From: Candidatus Defluviilinea proxima
GTDB taxonomy: Bacteria > Chloroflexota > Anaerolineae > Anaerolineales > Villigracilaceae
NCBI GenBank assembly: GCA_016721115.1
Contig: JADKIW010000001.1
Coordinates: 201,501-265,500, forward strand
DNA: 64,000 nucleotides
Direction of reading: 5' to 3'
In this document: piece after piece, positions 39,831 to 48,013 of the stretch
Position numbering within the stretch: position 1 is the first letter of the stretch
Layout of the letters: each line of letters begins with the position of its first letter
Notes under the pieces: generated by a model
What the model was told of the DNA's origin: nothing
The model's input: only the letters and a program-made list of their open reading frames with translations
Database searches by the model: none
Translations under genes and position numbers: made by a program

Positions 39831-42705
39831 TCTTCATCTCCCAAATCTCCCGCGCAATGACCTCCTGATCCACAGGCAATTTATCCACCCGCACACCGAC
39901 CGCGTTGTAGATCGCGTTCGTGATCGCGGGCGTGGTGGGGATACTGCACATCTCGCCCACTCCCTTCGCACCATAGGGACCTGCCTCCACGGGATGCTCC
40001 ACGATAATGGATATGATCTCAGGCGTCATCATAATGCCAGGGATGCGATAACGCGCCAGTCGGTCAGTGACCACATAGCCATCTTCGACGATGAACTCCT
40101 CAGTGAGGGCATTGCCGAGTCCCATCATCACGCCGCCTTCGACCTGCCCCTGCAAACCCAGCGGGTTGACCGCCATGCCCACGTCATTGGCAGAGATGAC
40201 TCGCAGCACGCGCACTTCACCTGTCAACTTGTTCACTTCCACTTCAGCGGCTTGGACACCGAACGAGAAGGCGAAGTGCATGTCACCGCCTGTGCCGAGC
40301 GGCTGGGTCTTCGGCGCTTCGTATTCATAGCGGACGCGCGGCTGTTGTCCGAGGGCGTTCATTTCTTTGTAGACTTCTGCATAGGTCAATGAAGTTCCAT
40401 TGACATGGACGATCCCATCTTCATAGCGGATCTGTTCAGGGCGGATGTCATATTTCTCTGCCATGACCGCCGTGATCTGGTCGCGCAGAGTCTTCGCCGC
40501 ATAACGGGATGCATTCCCTGTGACAAAGGTTTGACGTGATGCCGTGGTCGGACCGCCATTGGGAGTCAAGTCCGTATCCATCACCAACACTTTGACTCGG
40601 TCAGGTGAAACCGACATTTCCTCCGCGACAATGGTACGCATCACGGTGACCAGTCCCTGCCCCATCTCTGCCGCCGAACTGCGGACTTGGAAAGTCCCGT
40701 CTTCGTAGAGTTCCACGTCCGCACCAGATTTGTCAGGCGCTCCGCCGCCAAGCCCCGTGTTCTTGTATCCCGCCGCAAAACCCCATGCACGAACCAAACT
40801 TCCGTCCTGAGCGGAGCGAAGCGCAGTCGAAGGACGACTTGCAACTTGCGCTTCGACTACGCCTACGGCTCCGCTCAGCGCGGAGGCTTGTGAGGAAGAA
40901 ACAACTATCGGCTTGAAAGGAAGCGGATTGTGTTTCCGCATCTCCGCATCCACTTTATCAATGCATTCCATCAATCCCACCGACTCGCGTAATTCCTGTC
41001 CTGTATTCGTGATGCTCCCAACATGTAACGCATTCATACGACGCAGTTCAACGGGATCCATGTTCAATTTCTCGGCGAGCATATCCATCATCGACTCGAC
41101 CGCGAACGCCGATTGCGTCACACCGAATCCACGGAACGCACCCGCGGGCGGATTGTTGGTGTACATGGCATAACAATCGGCACGCACGTGTTCGATATCA
41201 TACGGACCTGCCGAGTGTGTGGTGGCGCGCGTCATCACTTTTTCACCGAGCGACGCATACGCGCCCGTATCGCCATAGAGTTCCGACTCGCACGCCACGA
41301 TGCGTCCATTTTTCTTCGCGCCGATCTTCACGCGGATTTGCGTGGCATGCCGCTTCGGATGCACCACCAAACTTTCATGCCGGTCGAACAACAACTTCAC
41401 GGGTCGCTGCGTCGCGTCCGCCAGCATCGCCACATGGATCTGCCCCATGATGTCTTCCTTGCCGCCGAAACCGCCGCCCATCAACTGCCCCACAATGCGC
41501 ACCCGCGCCTCATCCCAACCCATCGCGCGCGCCACTTGCGTCCGATCCTGATACGGGATCTGCGATCCACAATAAATTTCCATGCGCCCGTCAGCCAGCG
41601 GCACACCGATACTACATTCAGGTTCGATGAACGCGTGGTCGGTCGTCGCCGTGTGGAACGTATGCTCAAGGATCACATCCGCTTCGGCAAAGCCCTGCTC
41701 CATATCGCCCTTGCGTACCTTGATGTGCTTAAGCAAATTTCCGTTCGCATGGATTTGCTCGACTCCATCCTGACGTGCCTGCACTGGATTTGTGATCACT
41801 GGATGGAGATCAAATTCCGCTTCGATCAAAGCCGACGCCTGCTCGGCGATCTCAAGCGTTTCTGCCGCTATGATCGCTACCGTATCCCCCACATAGCGGA
41901 CGCGTTCTCCCACACCCACGATCACCGGCCAATCGAAGATGACCAATCCATGCGTGCGTTCACCTTTGATATCTTCCGCAGTGAGAACTGCTACAACACC
42001 ATTGAGTGCTTTCGCCTTCGATACATCGAGTCTCTTCAATATCCCATGCGGAATTCCCGCGCGTTTCGCTTTGGCAAACAACATGCCATCGAACACAAGG
42101 TCATCGGTAAAGATGGCTGTACCATTCACTTTCTCAATGCCATCGTGACGTGTGTGTGTATGTCCAACGGAATCATGTTGGTGAATTGAATCAGGAATAT
42201 GAGACGGCTTCTTGACAGGTTCCCCCGTCCGCAATGACTCTGCCGCGGCAAGGATCGCATTCTCGATCGTCGGATATCCCGCACAACGACATAGCGTATC
42301 CTTCAACGCAAAACGGACCTCGTCACTGTTCGGGTTTGGATTCCGCTTGAGCAACGCATACGCCGTCATGATCTGCCCAGGGATGCAGAATCCGCATTGG
42401 ACAGCGCCATGCTCAACGAATGCTTCTTGAAGAGGATGTAATTTCATCTCTTCATGCACACGCTGAGCAAGTCCTTCGATAGTCACAATCGCTTTCCCAT
42501 CCGCTCGCGCGGCAGGATAAATACACGAGACCACCGGCTCACCATCCACAAGCACAGTACACGCGCCACACTCTGCTTCTTCGCAACCGATCTTTGTCCC
42601 TGTGAGGCGCAGACGATAGCGCAACAAATCCGATAATGTCTCATTCGGCTTCGCTTCGAGAGTATGTTGTTGTCCATTTACAGTAAGAGTAATTTTGTTA
42701 TTCAT
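39823..42705 (-). CDS. xdhA: Xanthine dehydrogenase/aldehyde oxidase family, fused 2Fe-2S and molybdopterin subunits
   Basis: A 960-residue molybdenum hydroxylase chain that joins the small iron-sulfur subunit to the large catalytic one. Residues 1-80 are a plant-type ferredoxin domain (Cys41, 46, 49, 61) and 80-155 the helical second 2Fe-2S domain (Cys104, 107, 139, 141). The hammerhead domain starts about residue 190 (KVNGTAIFTDDL), followed by molybdopterin-binding parts with MGGGFGGKED and the active-site Glu in GAKGVGEMCSIP near the C-terminus. Together with the separate FAD subunit it would oxidise hypoxanthine/xanthine; location beside two nucleoside-type ABC transporters supports a purine substrate, but other heterocycles or aldehydes remain possible. 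Odd: residues ~609-633 are encoded by an in-frame palindromic repeat, and the gene's 3' end is duplicated twice downstream. Confidence 0.92.
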   Translation of the reverse strand: MNNKITLTVNGQQHTLEAKPNETLSDLLRYRLRLTGTKIGCEEAECGACTVLVDGEPVVSCIYPAARADGKAIVTIEGLAQRVHEEMKLHPLQEAFVEHGAVQCGFCIPGQIMTAYALLKRNPNPNSDEVRFALKDTLCRCAGYPTIENAILAAAESLRTGEPVKKPSHIPDSIHQHDSVGHTHTRHDGIEKVNGTAIFTDDLVFDGMLFAKAKRAGIPHGILKRLDVSKAKALNGVVAVLTAEDIKGERTHGLVIFDWPVIVGVGERVRYVGDTVAIIAAETLEIAEQASALIEAEFDLHPVITNPVQARQDGVEQIHANGNLLKHIKVRKGDMEQGFAEADVILEHTFHTATTDHAFIEPECSIGVPLADGRMEIYCGSQIPYQDRTQVARAMGWDEARVRIVGQLMGGGFGGKEDIMGQIHVAMLADATQRPVKLLFDRHESLVVHPKRHATQIRVKIGAKKNGRIVACESELYGDTGAYASLGEKVMTRATTHSAGPYDIEHVRADCYAMYTNNPPAGAFRGFGVTQSAFAVESMMDMLAEKLNMDPVELRRMNALHVGSITNTGQELRESVGLMECIDKVDAEMRKHNPLPFKPIVVSSSQASALSGAVGVVEAQVASRPSTALRSAQDGSLVRAWGFAAGYKNTGLGGGAPDKSGADVELYEDGTFQVRSSAAEMGQGLVTVMRTIVAEEMSVSPDRVKVLVMDTDLTPNGGPTTASRQTFVTGNASRYAAKTLRDQITAVMAEKYDIRPEQIRYEDGIVHVNGTSLTYAEVYKEMNALGQQPRVRYEYEAPKTQPLGTGGDMHFAFSFGVQAAEVEVNKLTGEVRVLRVISANDVGMAVNPLGLQGQVEGGVMMGLGNALTEEFIVEDGYVVTDRLARYRIPGIMMTPEIISIIVEHPVEAGPYGAKGVGEMCSIPTTPAITNAIYNAVGVRVDKLPVDQEVIAREIWEMKNE
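40807..40878. repeat. Palindromic repeat in frame inside the xanthine dehydrogenase gene
   Basis: CTGAGCGGAGC (40807-40817) pairs with GCTCCGCTCAG (40868-40878), and AGTCGAAG (40825-40832) with CTTCGACT (40851-40858). The 72 bp keep the frame and encode a low-complexity Ala/Ser/Val segment just before the conserved WGFAAGYKNTGLGGG of the enzyme. CTGAGCGGAGC...AGTCGAAG is a common type of dispersed genomic repeat. Confidence 0.65.
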
Positions 42706-42722
42706 AATTCACCTCAAAAATT

Positions 42723-42794
42723 CTAACCACGGAGACACTAAGGCACGGAGATTTTTAATTCATTTTCTCAGTGTCTCTGTGGCTCAGTGGTTAG
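42723..42794. repeat. Inverted repeat at the left edge of the GxxExxY gene
   Basis: CTAACCACGGAGACACTAAG (42723-42742) and its imperfect complement ending CAGTGGTTAG (to 42794) form a ~28-bp inverted repeat. A further copy, CTCAGTGTCTCAGTGGTTAG, lies at 43264-43283 on the other side of the gene. Confidence 0.65.
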
Positions 42795-42812
42795 CTTCTG
42801 CGCCGCACTCCA

Positions 42813-43229
42813 TCAGAGAACTCGGCGATAAATACCGTCTTTCAAAACAGGGACATTGAAATTGAGCAATAATCCAACACGAATCCCCGTCAGTTTCATA
42901 TAAGTCAACAATTGCGCTTCATGAACAGGGATAACGCGCTCTACGGCTTTCAATTCAACGATTACACGTTTGTCATAAACAAGGTCAATTACATAACCAG
43001 TATCCAAATCAAGACCTTTGTAATTCAAAGGTAAATCTACAAGACGTTCAAAAGGAATATCTCTCAACTTACTTTCATGCTCCATGCATACTTGATAAGC
43101 TGACTCTAGTAATCCAGGTCCAAGTATCTTATGAACTTCAATCGCCGCGCCGATGATCTTATCGGTTAAGTCTTTTTCCAATAGCGGTTGATTATTCTTA
43201 TTCTGCAGAACAGGAAAGTTACGTTGCAT
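42813..43229 (-). CDS. GxxExxY protein (TIGR04256-like, PDDEXK-like fold)
   Basis: A 138-residue protein. The name-giving motif is present as GPGLLESAY following IIGAAIEVHKIL, and the PD-(D/E)xK-like residues are in VIDLVYDKRVIVELKAVE. Role unknown; nuclease activity has been suggested from the fold only. The start at ATG 43229 is set by AAAGGATTGGCA; the longer frame from 43298 runs into the flanking repeat and the preceding gene. It sits between the FAD and molybdenum subunit genes of xanthine dehydrogenase, bounded by CTCAGTG/GTGGTTAG repeats, so it interrupts what is normally a continuous operon. Confidence 0.82.
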   Translation of the reverse strand: MQRNFPVLQNKNNQPLLEKDLTDKIIGAAIEVHKILGPGLLESAYQVCMEHESKLRDIPFERLVDLPLNYKGLDLDTGYVIDLVYDKRVIVELKAVERVIPVHEAQLLTYMKLTGIRVGLLLNFNVPVLKDGIYRRVL

Positions 43230-43263
43230 TGCCAATCCTTTCGCCAAGAAAGACCTTTTAAAT

Positions 43264-43283
43264 CTCAGTGTCTCAGTGGTTAG
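43264..43283. repeat. CTCAGTG...GTGGTTAG repeat at the right edge of the GxxExxY gene
   Basis: Direct copy of the right arm at 42767-42794. It supplies the stop codon (TAA on the - strand, 43280-43282) of the FAD subunit gene. Confidence 0.6.
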
Positions 43284-44173
43284 TCTACTCTCGACCACGC
43301 CGTTTCAACCACATCCCTAAACAACCCGCTGACAATATGCTGACGATAATCGGCACTGGCTCTTCTTGCACTCGTGCGAAACTTGGCTTGGGCGAGCAAG
43401 GCTTCGAGCGCGGATTCAAATGTTGTTTCGTTGAGAGTTCCTCCACGTAAAGTATCTTCGGCTTGGGTGGCACGGAAGGGTGTCCCGCCGCCGGGGCCGA
43501 TGGCAATGCGAATATCTTTGATACTGTCGTTCTCGCGATCAAGCCAGACGGCGCAGTTCAAGATGGGAAGTGCTACGCCTTGCGGACGCATGATGCGTTT
43601 GAAACAGGAGGCAACGCGCGAGACCTCCGAGTTCTTTAAGAACTCGGAGGTCTTAACGTAAAAGCCAACGATAAGTTCTTCACCATGCTTGAGAGATGAT
43701 TTACCCGGCCCCAAAAATAATTCTTTGAATGGGATGCGACGTGTGCCCGTTGTGCTTGCGACTTCCACTTGCGCGTTCAACGCCAGCAGTGCAATCGTCC
43801 CGTCTGCGGCGGGGAGGGCGTGCGCGACATTGCCTCCAAGCGTTGCCACATTGCGGACTTGCGGCCCGGCGATCAGGTTGCAGGCTTCGGTTAAAGCTTG
43901 GGCGTGATGGGCAACTTTGGGGTTGGTCGCGACGCGGTTGACCGGGACGGAGGCACCGATGAAGAGTTCATCCCCTCTTTGCTCGAGGAGAGTCATCTCA
44001 GCGATGGAAGTCACATCCACAAGTGTTTGGACGGGAGCATGACGGCCTTGTTCAAGGTCGAGAAGAAGATCGGTTCCCCCAGCGATGGGAAGCAACGGAC
44101 GTGGCGCGTTCGCCAACGCGTCCATGGCTTCGGTTAAATTTTTGGGTCGAATGTAATTCTGCCAAAGGTTCAT
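43280..44173 (-). CDS. xdhB: Xanthine dehydrogenase FAD-binding (medium) subunit
   Basis: A 297-residue FAD_binding_5/CO_deh_flav_C protein. The FAD pyrophosphate loops are IAGGTDLLLDLE and TLGGNVAHALPAADG, both characteristic. It passes electrons from the iron-sulfur centres to NAD+ or another acceptor. The start at ATG 44173 (AAAGAAAGAGGC upstream) is preferred over a frame extending 28 codons further. Two oddities: a perfect 33-bp palindrome (43621-43653) is inserted in frame and encodes KTSEFLKNSEV (residues ~174-184), and the last residues and stop codon lie in a repeat that borders the GxxExxY gene, so the C-terminus may be altered. It is 102 bp after an ABC transporter ATPase gene. Confidence 0.9.
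   Translation of the reverse strand: MNLWQNYIRPKNLTEAMDALANAPRPLLPIAGGTDLLLDLEQGRHAPVQTLVDVTSIAEMTLLEQRGDELFIGASVPVNRVATNPKVAHHAQALTEACNLIAGPQVRNVATLGGNVAHALPAADGTIALLALNAQVEVASTTGTRRIPFKELFLGPGKSSLKHGEELIVGFYVKTSEFLKNSEVSRVASCFKRIMRPQGVALPILNCAVWLDRENDSIKDIRIAIGPGGGTPFRATQAEDTLRGGTLNETTFESALEALLAQAKFRTSARRASADYRQHIVSGLFRDVVETAWSRVD
43621..43653. repeat. Perfect 33-bp palindrome in frame inside the FAD subunit gene
   Basis: AGACCTCCGAGTTCTT (43621-43636) and its exact complement (43638-43653) around a single T. It preserves the frame. AGACCTCCGAG...CTCGGAGGTCT is a dispersed-repeat type, similar in style to 45862-45898. Confidence 0.75.
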
Positions 44174-44275
44174 TGGTGGTGCCTCTTTCTTTGGACGGCG
44201 GCACTTTTCGATGGGCTGCTTTGCACCAACGCCGTGACGTTGACACGCCACGACCACCGAACCGATGGAATGATT

Positions 44276-45844
44276 TTATTGTACTGCGAGATTCTCTTTA
44301 TCAGGATGGACTCCTGCCATTAACAAGCCCAAACGTTCCGGTGTGGCTTCTGCACGTGGCAAGGTATCCATAACCTGTCCTTCATACAAAACAGCGATGC
44401 GGTCGGAGAGGGCAAGGATCTCATCAAGGTCTTCAGAGATAAGGATAATAGCTGTGCCCTTACGGCGTTCTACGAGAAGTTGTTCACGGACATATTCAGT
44501 AGCACCGATGTCAAGTCCACGCGTGGGTTGGGCGGCAATGATAACGCGCGGCGCACGCGAAATCTCGCGCGCAAGGACGATCTTTTGAATGTTACCGCCA
44601 GAGAGGTTCTTGGCAAGCGTATCACGTGATGGCGTTTTGATGCGGAACTTTGCGATCAACTCGTCGGTGTGTGATGCGATACCTTTCAGGTTGAGAAATC
44701 CATAACGGGAATAGGGCTGTTGTTGATGTTCCCGCAAGATCATGTTCTCGGCAACAGTAAAATCTTTGATCATGCCATCGCGCATGCGTTCTTCAGGAAT
44801 ATAAGAAAGCATTCGATCTGTGATGGTGCCCGGTGGGTTGTTGGTGATATCGGTCCCATCGAGAAATACTTTTCCGCCTGTTACATTGCGCAAGCCTGTG
44901 ATCGCTTCTGCCAATTCACGCTGTCCGTTGCCAGAAACACCCGCGATGCCAAGTATTTCACCAGACCGCACCTCGAGATTGACATTCGACAAGCCTGTAA
45001 TACCACGGTCACTGCCACAGGAAAGATTCTCCACCTGCAGGCGGATCTCTCCAAGCTCAGCCTGACCACGATCCGGTATAAAGCCAACTTCACGTCCCAC
45101 CATCCAGTTCGCCAGATCTTGCTTGGTGATCTCAGATGTAGGGCGGGTTCCCATCTTTCGCCCATCGCGTAACACAGAGACTCGATTGCTGATCTCAATG
45201 ACCTCATGCAACTTGTGAGAGATGAAGATCAGGCCATGCCCATCTTTAGCCATTTGGCGCATGATGACAAATAATTCGTCCACCTCCTGCGGGGTGAGGA
45301 CGGCGGTCGGTTCATCCAAAATAAGTAAAGCGGCTCCGCGATAAAGAGCCTTGATAATTTCAACACGTTGTTGTTGTCCCACTGAAAGTTGCCAGATGTA
45401 AGCGGATGGATCGATCTTCAAGCCGTAGCGGTCGGCCAGTGACAAAATGCGCTTCGAGACCTGATCGAGGTCGGTTAACATCCCACGCGAGGAGGGCATT
45501 CCTAAAGCGACGTTCTCTGCCACGGTGAGCGTTTCCACAAGCATGAAGTGCTGGTGGATCATGCCAATGCCAAGTTTGATGGAGTCGTTCGGGGAATCGA
45601 TGCTGACCGCTTTTCCATTCAACAAGATCTCCCCTTCATCAGGGTGATACAACCCGTACAAGATCTTCATGAGTGTGCTTTTGCCTGCACCATTCTCACC
45701 CAATAACGCATGCACCTCACCAGCCTGCACATCAAAGTCAATGTGATCGCTGGCAAGCACACCGGGAAAACGCTTGGTGATCCCTCGCATTTCAAGCGTA
45801 TCGATACGGGGTTGTCCTGAAGAAAGTGTATGGAATTCGGTCAT
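44276..45844 (-). CDS. Nucleoside/simple-sugar ABC transporter, double ATPase subunit (system 2)
   Basis: A 522-residue protein with two ABC domains in one chain, as in the NupO/YufO and RbsA group. The first domain has Walker A LLGENGAGKSTLMKIL, signature LSVGQQQRVEI and Walker B ALLILDEPTAVL; the second has a modified Walker A (IAGVSGNGQRELAEAI) and signature NLSGGNIQKIVLAREI, as usual for the family. It powers the two permeases encoded just upstream, with the BMP-type binding protein gene between. A pair of palindromes (45862-45898) lies in the 69-bp gap to the binding-protein gene and may lower ATPase expression. The FAD subunit of xanthine dehydrogenase follows. Confidence 0.92.
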   Translation of the reverse strand: MTEFHTLSSGQPRIDTLEMRGITKRFPGVLASDHIDFDVQAGEVHALLGENGAGKSTLMKILYGLYHPDEGEILLNGKAVSIDSPNDSIKLGIGMIHQHFMLVETLTVAENVALGMPSSRGMLTDLDQVSKRILSLADRYGLKIDPSAYIWQLSVGQQQRVEIIKALYRGAALLILDEPTAVLTPQEVDELFVIMRQMAKDGHGLIFISHKLHEVIEISNRVSVLRDGRKMGTRPTSEITKQDLANWMVGREVGFIPDRGQAELGEIRLQVENLSCGSDRGITGLSNVNLEVRSGEILGIAGVSGNGQRELAEAITGLRNVTGGKVFLDGTDITNNPPGTITDRMLSYIPEERMRDGMIKDFTVAENMILREHQQQPYSRYGFLNLKGIASHTDELIAKFRIKTPSRDTLAKNLSGGNIQKIVLAREISRAPRVIIAAQPTRGLDIGATEYVREQLLVERRKGTAIILISEDLDEILALSDRIAVLYEGQVMDTLPRAEATPERLGLLMAGVHPDKENLAVQ

Positions 45845-45861
45845 CGCATCCAGACTGTTAG

Positions 45862-45898
45862 AAAGGCTTCGGAAGCCTTTATCAGACTTCCGAAGTCT
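45862..45898. repeat. Two adjacent palindromes between binding-protein and ATPase genes
   Basis: AAAGGCTTCGGAAGCCTTT (45862-45880) and AGACTTCCGAAGTCT (45884-45898) are each perfect palindromes. In the transcript they form two hairpins, the second (in - direction) followed by TTTCTAAC, and may act as an attenuator or mRNA stabiliser after the binding-protein gene. Confidence 0.6.
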
Positions 45899-45913
45899 TT
45901 TATGTAAAACGAT

Positions 45914-46993
45914 TTACGGCAGAGTGATCGTGATAGAGCCGTCGGAGATTCCAGCAATGGTGGTTTCAGCCAAAGCCTTAACATCATCCGTCAATGCATA
46001 ATCAGGATTGAACTCGATCACTTCCCCACCGTTCGCAAGAGTGATTTTGAAGGATTCGCCGCCATACGTACCGGCCTGAACCTTTGTAATGATCTCTTTC
46101 AAAACGCCTTCCCAGTGATACACCTGGCTGGCAACCACAATGGAGGGAGCCAGAGATGTCTGGTTCGACTGGGTTCCAAACCAAAGCGCCTTGGCTTCTT
46201 CAGCCTTACCGATCGCGCCCACGACCATCTGCGCAGTTCCAGTCAGGACATCGGCACCAGCGGAGATATGAGTCGTTGCGGCTTCAGAGGCAAGCGCCAC
46301 GTCTGAGAAAGAGCCGATGTAGTTCACGTTCACAGTGACTTCGGGGCTGGTCGCAGCGACACCGGCCTTAAAGCCCTCGATATAGAGTTTGGCATCACCT
46401 GTTTCGATCGGTCCCACCACACCAATGACCTTGCTGGTGGAAAGGGTCGCGGCCAAGACACCATTGACGTAACCACCCTCTTGAGAAGCGGCTTCGTAGG
46501 CAAAGATGTTCGGCAGTCCAAATGTATCGGCAGTGGTGCCCCAGGCAAAACTCGTCTCAGGGAAATCCGGCGCGATCTCCTGAAGTGAGGAACCATACTG
46601 GGAACCATGTGCAATGACCAAGTCATATCCCTGAGAGGCGTAATCCCGGATTGCTGCGGCGGCGTCATCCACAACAAACATGCTCTCAGAGTAGACGAAC
46701 TCGAAGTACTCGGGTCCACCCATTTCTTCCTGAATACGTACCAGGGCATCATACATGCTCTGGCTGAAGGCCAGATCATTGATGGCACTGGGCATCACCA
46801 CAGCAACACGGAAAGGTTCCATTGCTGGGGCTTCTGTAGGCGCTTCTGTTGCGGTCGCTTCAACAACCGGCGTTTCTGTTGCTGGAGCTTCCTCAGTTGC
46901 AGGGGCCTCTGTGGGGGTGGCGGCTGTTCCACAAGCGCTGATGCTCATTGCGAAAACAAGCATCAGTGTAACGAGCCATGTAAATTTCTTCAT
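45914..46993 (-). CDS. BMP-family nucleoside-binding lipoprotein (system 2)
   Basis: A 359-residue substrate-binding lipoprotein. The signal peptide ends in the lipobox SISAC (lipid-modified Cys21), followed by a Thr/Glu/Ala/Pro repeat linker (TEAPATEEAP...) to about residue 57 and then the BMP/PnrA domain, which begins FRVAVVMPSAINDLAFSQSMYDAL. Family knowledge: BMP proteins with these permeases bind purine or pyrimidine nucleosides. It is encoded after the two permease genes of the same system and before the ATPase gene. Confidence 0.92.
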   Translation of the reverse strand: MKKFTWLVTLMLVFAMSISACGTAATPTEAPATEEAPATETPVVEATATEAPTEAPAMEPFRVAVVMPSAINDLAFSQSMYDALVRIQEEMGGPEYFEFVYSESMFVVDDAAAAIRDYASQGYDLVIAHGSQYGSSLQEIAPDFPETSFAWGTTADTFGLPNIFAYEAASQEGGYVNGVLAATLSTSKVIGVVGPIETGDAKLYIEGFKAGVAATSPEVTVNVNYIGSFSDVALASEAATTHISAGADVLTGTAQMVVGAIGKAEEAKALWFGTQSNQTSLAPSIVVASQVYHWEGVLKEIITKVQAGTYGGESFKITLANGGEVIEFNPDYALTDDVKALAETTIAGISDGSITITLP

Positions 46994-47080
46994 TTTCTTC
47001 TCCTTTTCGATTTGTGTTTCTTAGAACCAAGTCTTATCTTACTCTTCATTGCCGCACAAGCAATACCTCTTTTGAGGTAA

Positions 47081-48013
47081 TTAAGCTTCCCGCTCAAAGG
47101 GTTTGGTCAAGGCCGAAGGCCCTTTAACGCGTGAAACAGAAGCCGCCAACACTAAAATTGTCAAGACATATGGCATCATGATCGCAATTTCAGAAGGGAT
47201 CGGGATATTCAGCACCTGTATCCACAACTGCAAGGCATTAACCAGGCTGAACAAAAGCGCACCGCCCAACACCCCGATGGGTCTCCATGCGCCGAAGTAG
47301 ACCAAGGCCACGGCTATGAATCCTTGTCCGCTGGTCATATTCTGTTGAAAGACATTCAACAACGCGATGGACATGGACGCGCCAGCGATTCCTGAAAAAC
47401 AACCGCCTAGGATCACAGTAAAGTAACGGATGCGTCCCACGTTGACGCCGAGTGAATCTGCGGCATCTGGATTCTCGCCCACAGCATGGATCTTCAACCC
47501 CAGCGTGGTCTTGTTCAACACGAACCAAACAATTGGCACCAGCAAATATGCCAGATAGACCATAATGTTCTGGCTGAAAAAAATCTCGCCCAAGATCGGA
47601 AGATCACTCAAGCCAGGGATATAGATCTTCGGAAACCCTTTCACAGTTTCCACGGTGCCCAACAGCTTTTGAAAGAGCAGGTCGCTCATGCCCAAGCCAA
47701 AGAGATAGAAACCGATCCCGCTGATTCCCTGTTGCGCATGCAAATTGACCGTGACATAAGCCATCGCCAATCCCATCAATGCTCCGACAAAAATAGCGGC
47801 AAAAACACCCAGCCAAAGATTTCCCGTTGTAAGAGCGACATAAAAAGCTACAAATGCTCCTAAAAGCATTTGGCCTTCCACACCAAGATTAAGTACACCA
47901 CTCCGTTGACTGAACGTCTCACCCAATGCCGCATACAAATAGGGAGTGGCAAGACGAATCCCAGAGGCGAGAATGCCAATTAAGGTCGTGACAGATAAAA
48001 GGTCAGAAATCAT
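47081..48013 (-). CDS. Nucleoside ABC transporter permease, NupQ/YufQ-like (system 2)
   Basis: A 310-residue permease of the BPD_transp_2 family with about eight helices. The signature GETFSQRSGVLNLGVEGQMLLGA is typical of the YufQ-type subunit. It overlaps the upstream YufP-type permease gene by 4 bp (ATGA), so the two form a heterodimer made in equal amounts. Confidence 0.9.
   Translation of the reverse strand: MISDLLSVTTLIGILASGIRLATPYLYAALGETFSQRSGVLNLGVEGQMLLGAFVAFYVALTTGNLWLGVFAAIFVGALMGLAMAYVTVNLHAQQGISGIGFYLFGLGMSDLLFQKLLGTVETVKGFPKIYIPGLSDLPILGEIFFSQNIMVYLAYLLVPIVWFVLNKTTLGLKIHAVGENPDAADSLGVNVGRIRYFTVILGGCFSGIAGASMSIALLNVFQQNMTSGQGFIAVALVYFGAWRPIGVLGGALLFSLVNALQLWIQVLNIPIPSEIAIMMPYVLTILVLAASVSRVKGPSALTKPFEREA

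Noticed and set aside
41113..42189. 358-codon open frame on the + strand inside the xanthine dehydrogenase gene
   Set aside because: It lies antisense to conserved dehydrogenase codons, has a His/Arg-rich composition typical of shadow frames, and no ribosome binding site.
46607..47080. 157-codon Cys-rich + strand frame
   Set aside because: Antisense of the TEAP-repeat linker of the binding lipoprotein; its Cys/Gly richness is a by-product of that repeat.
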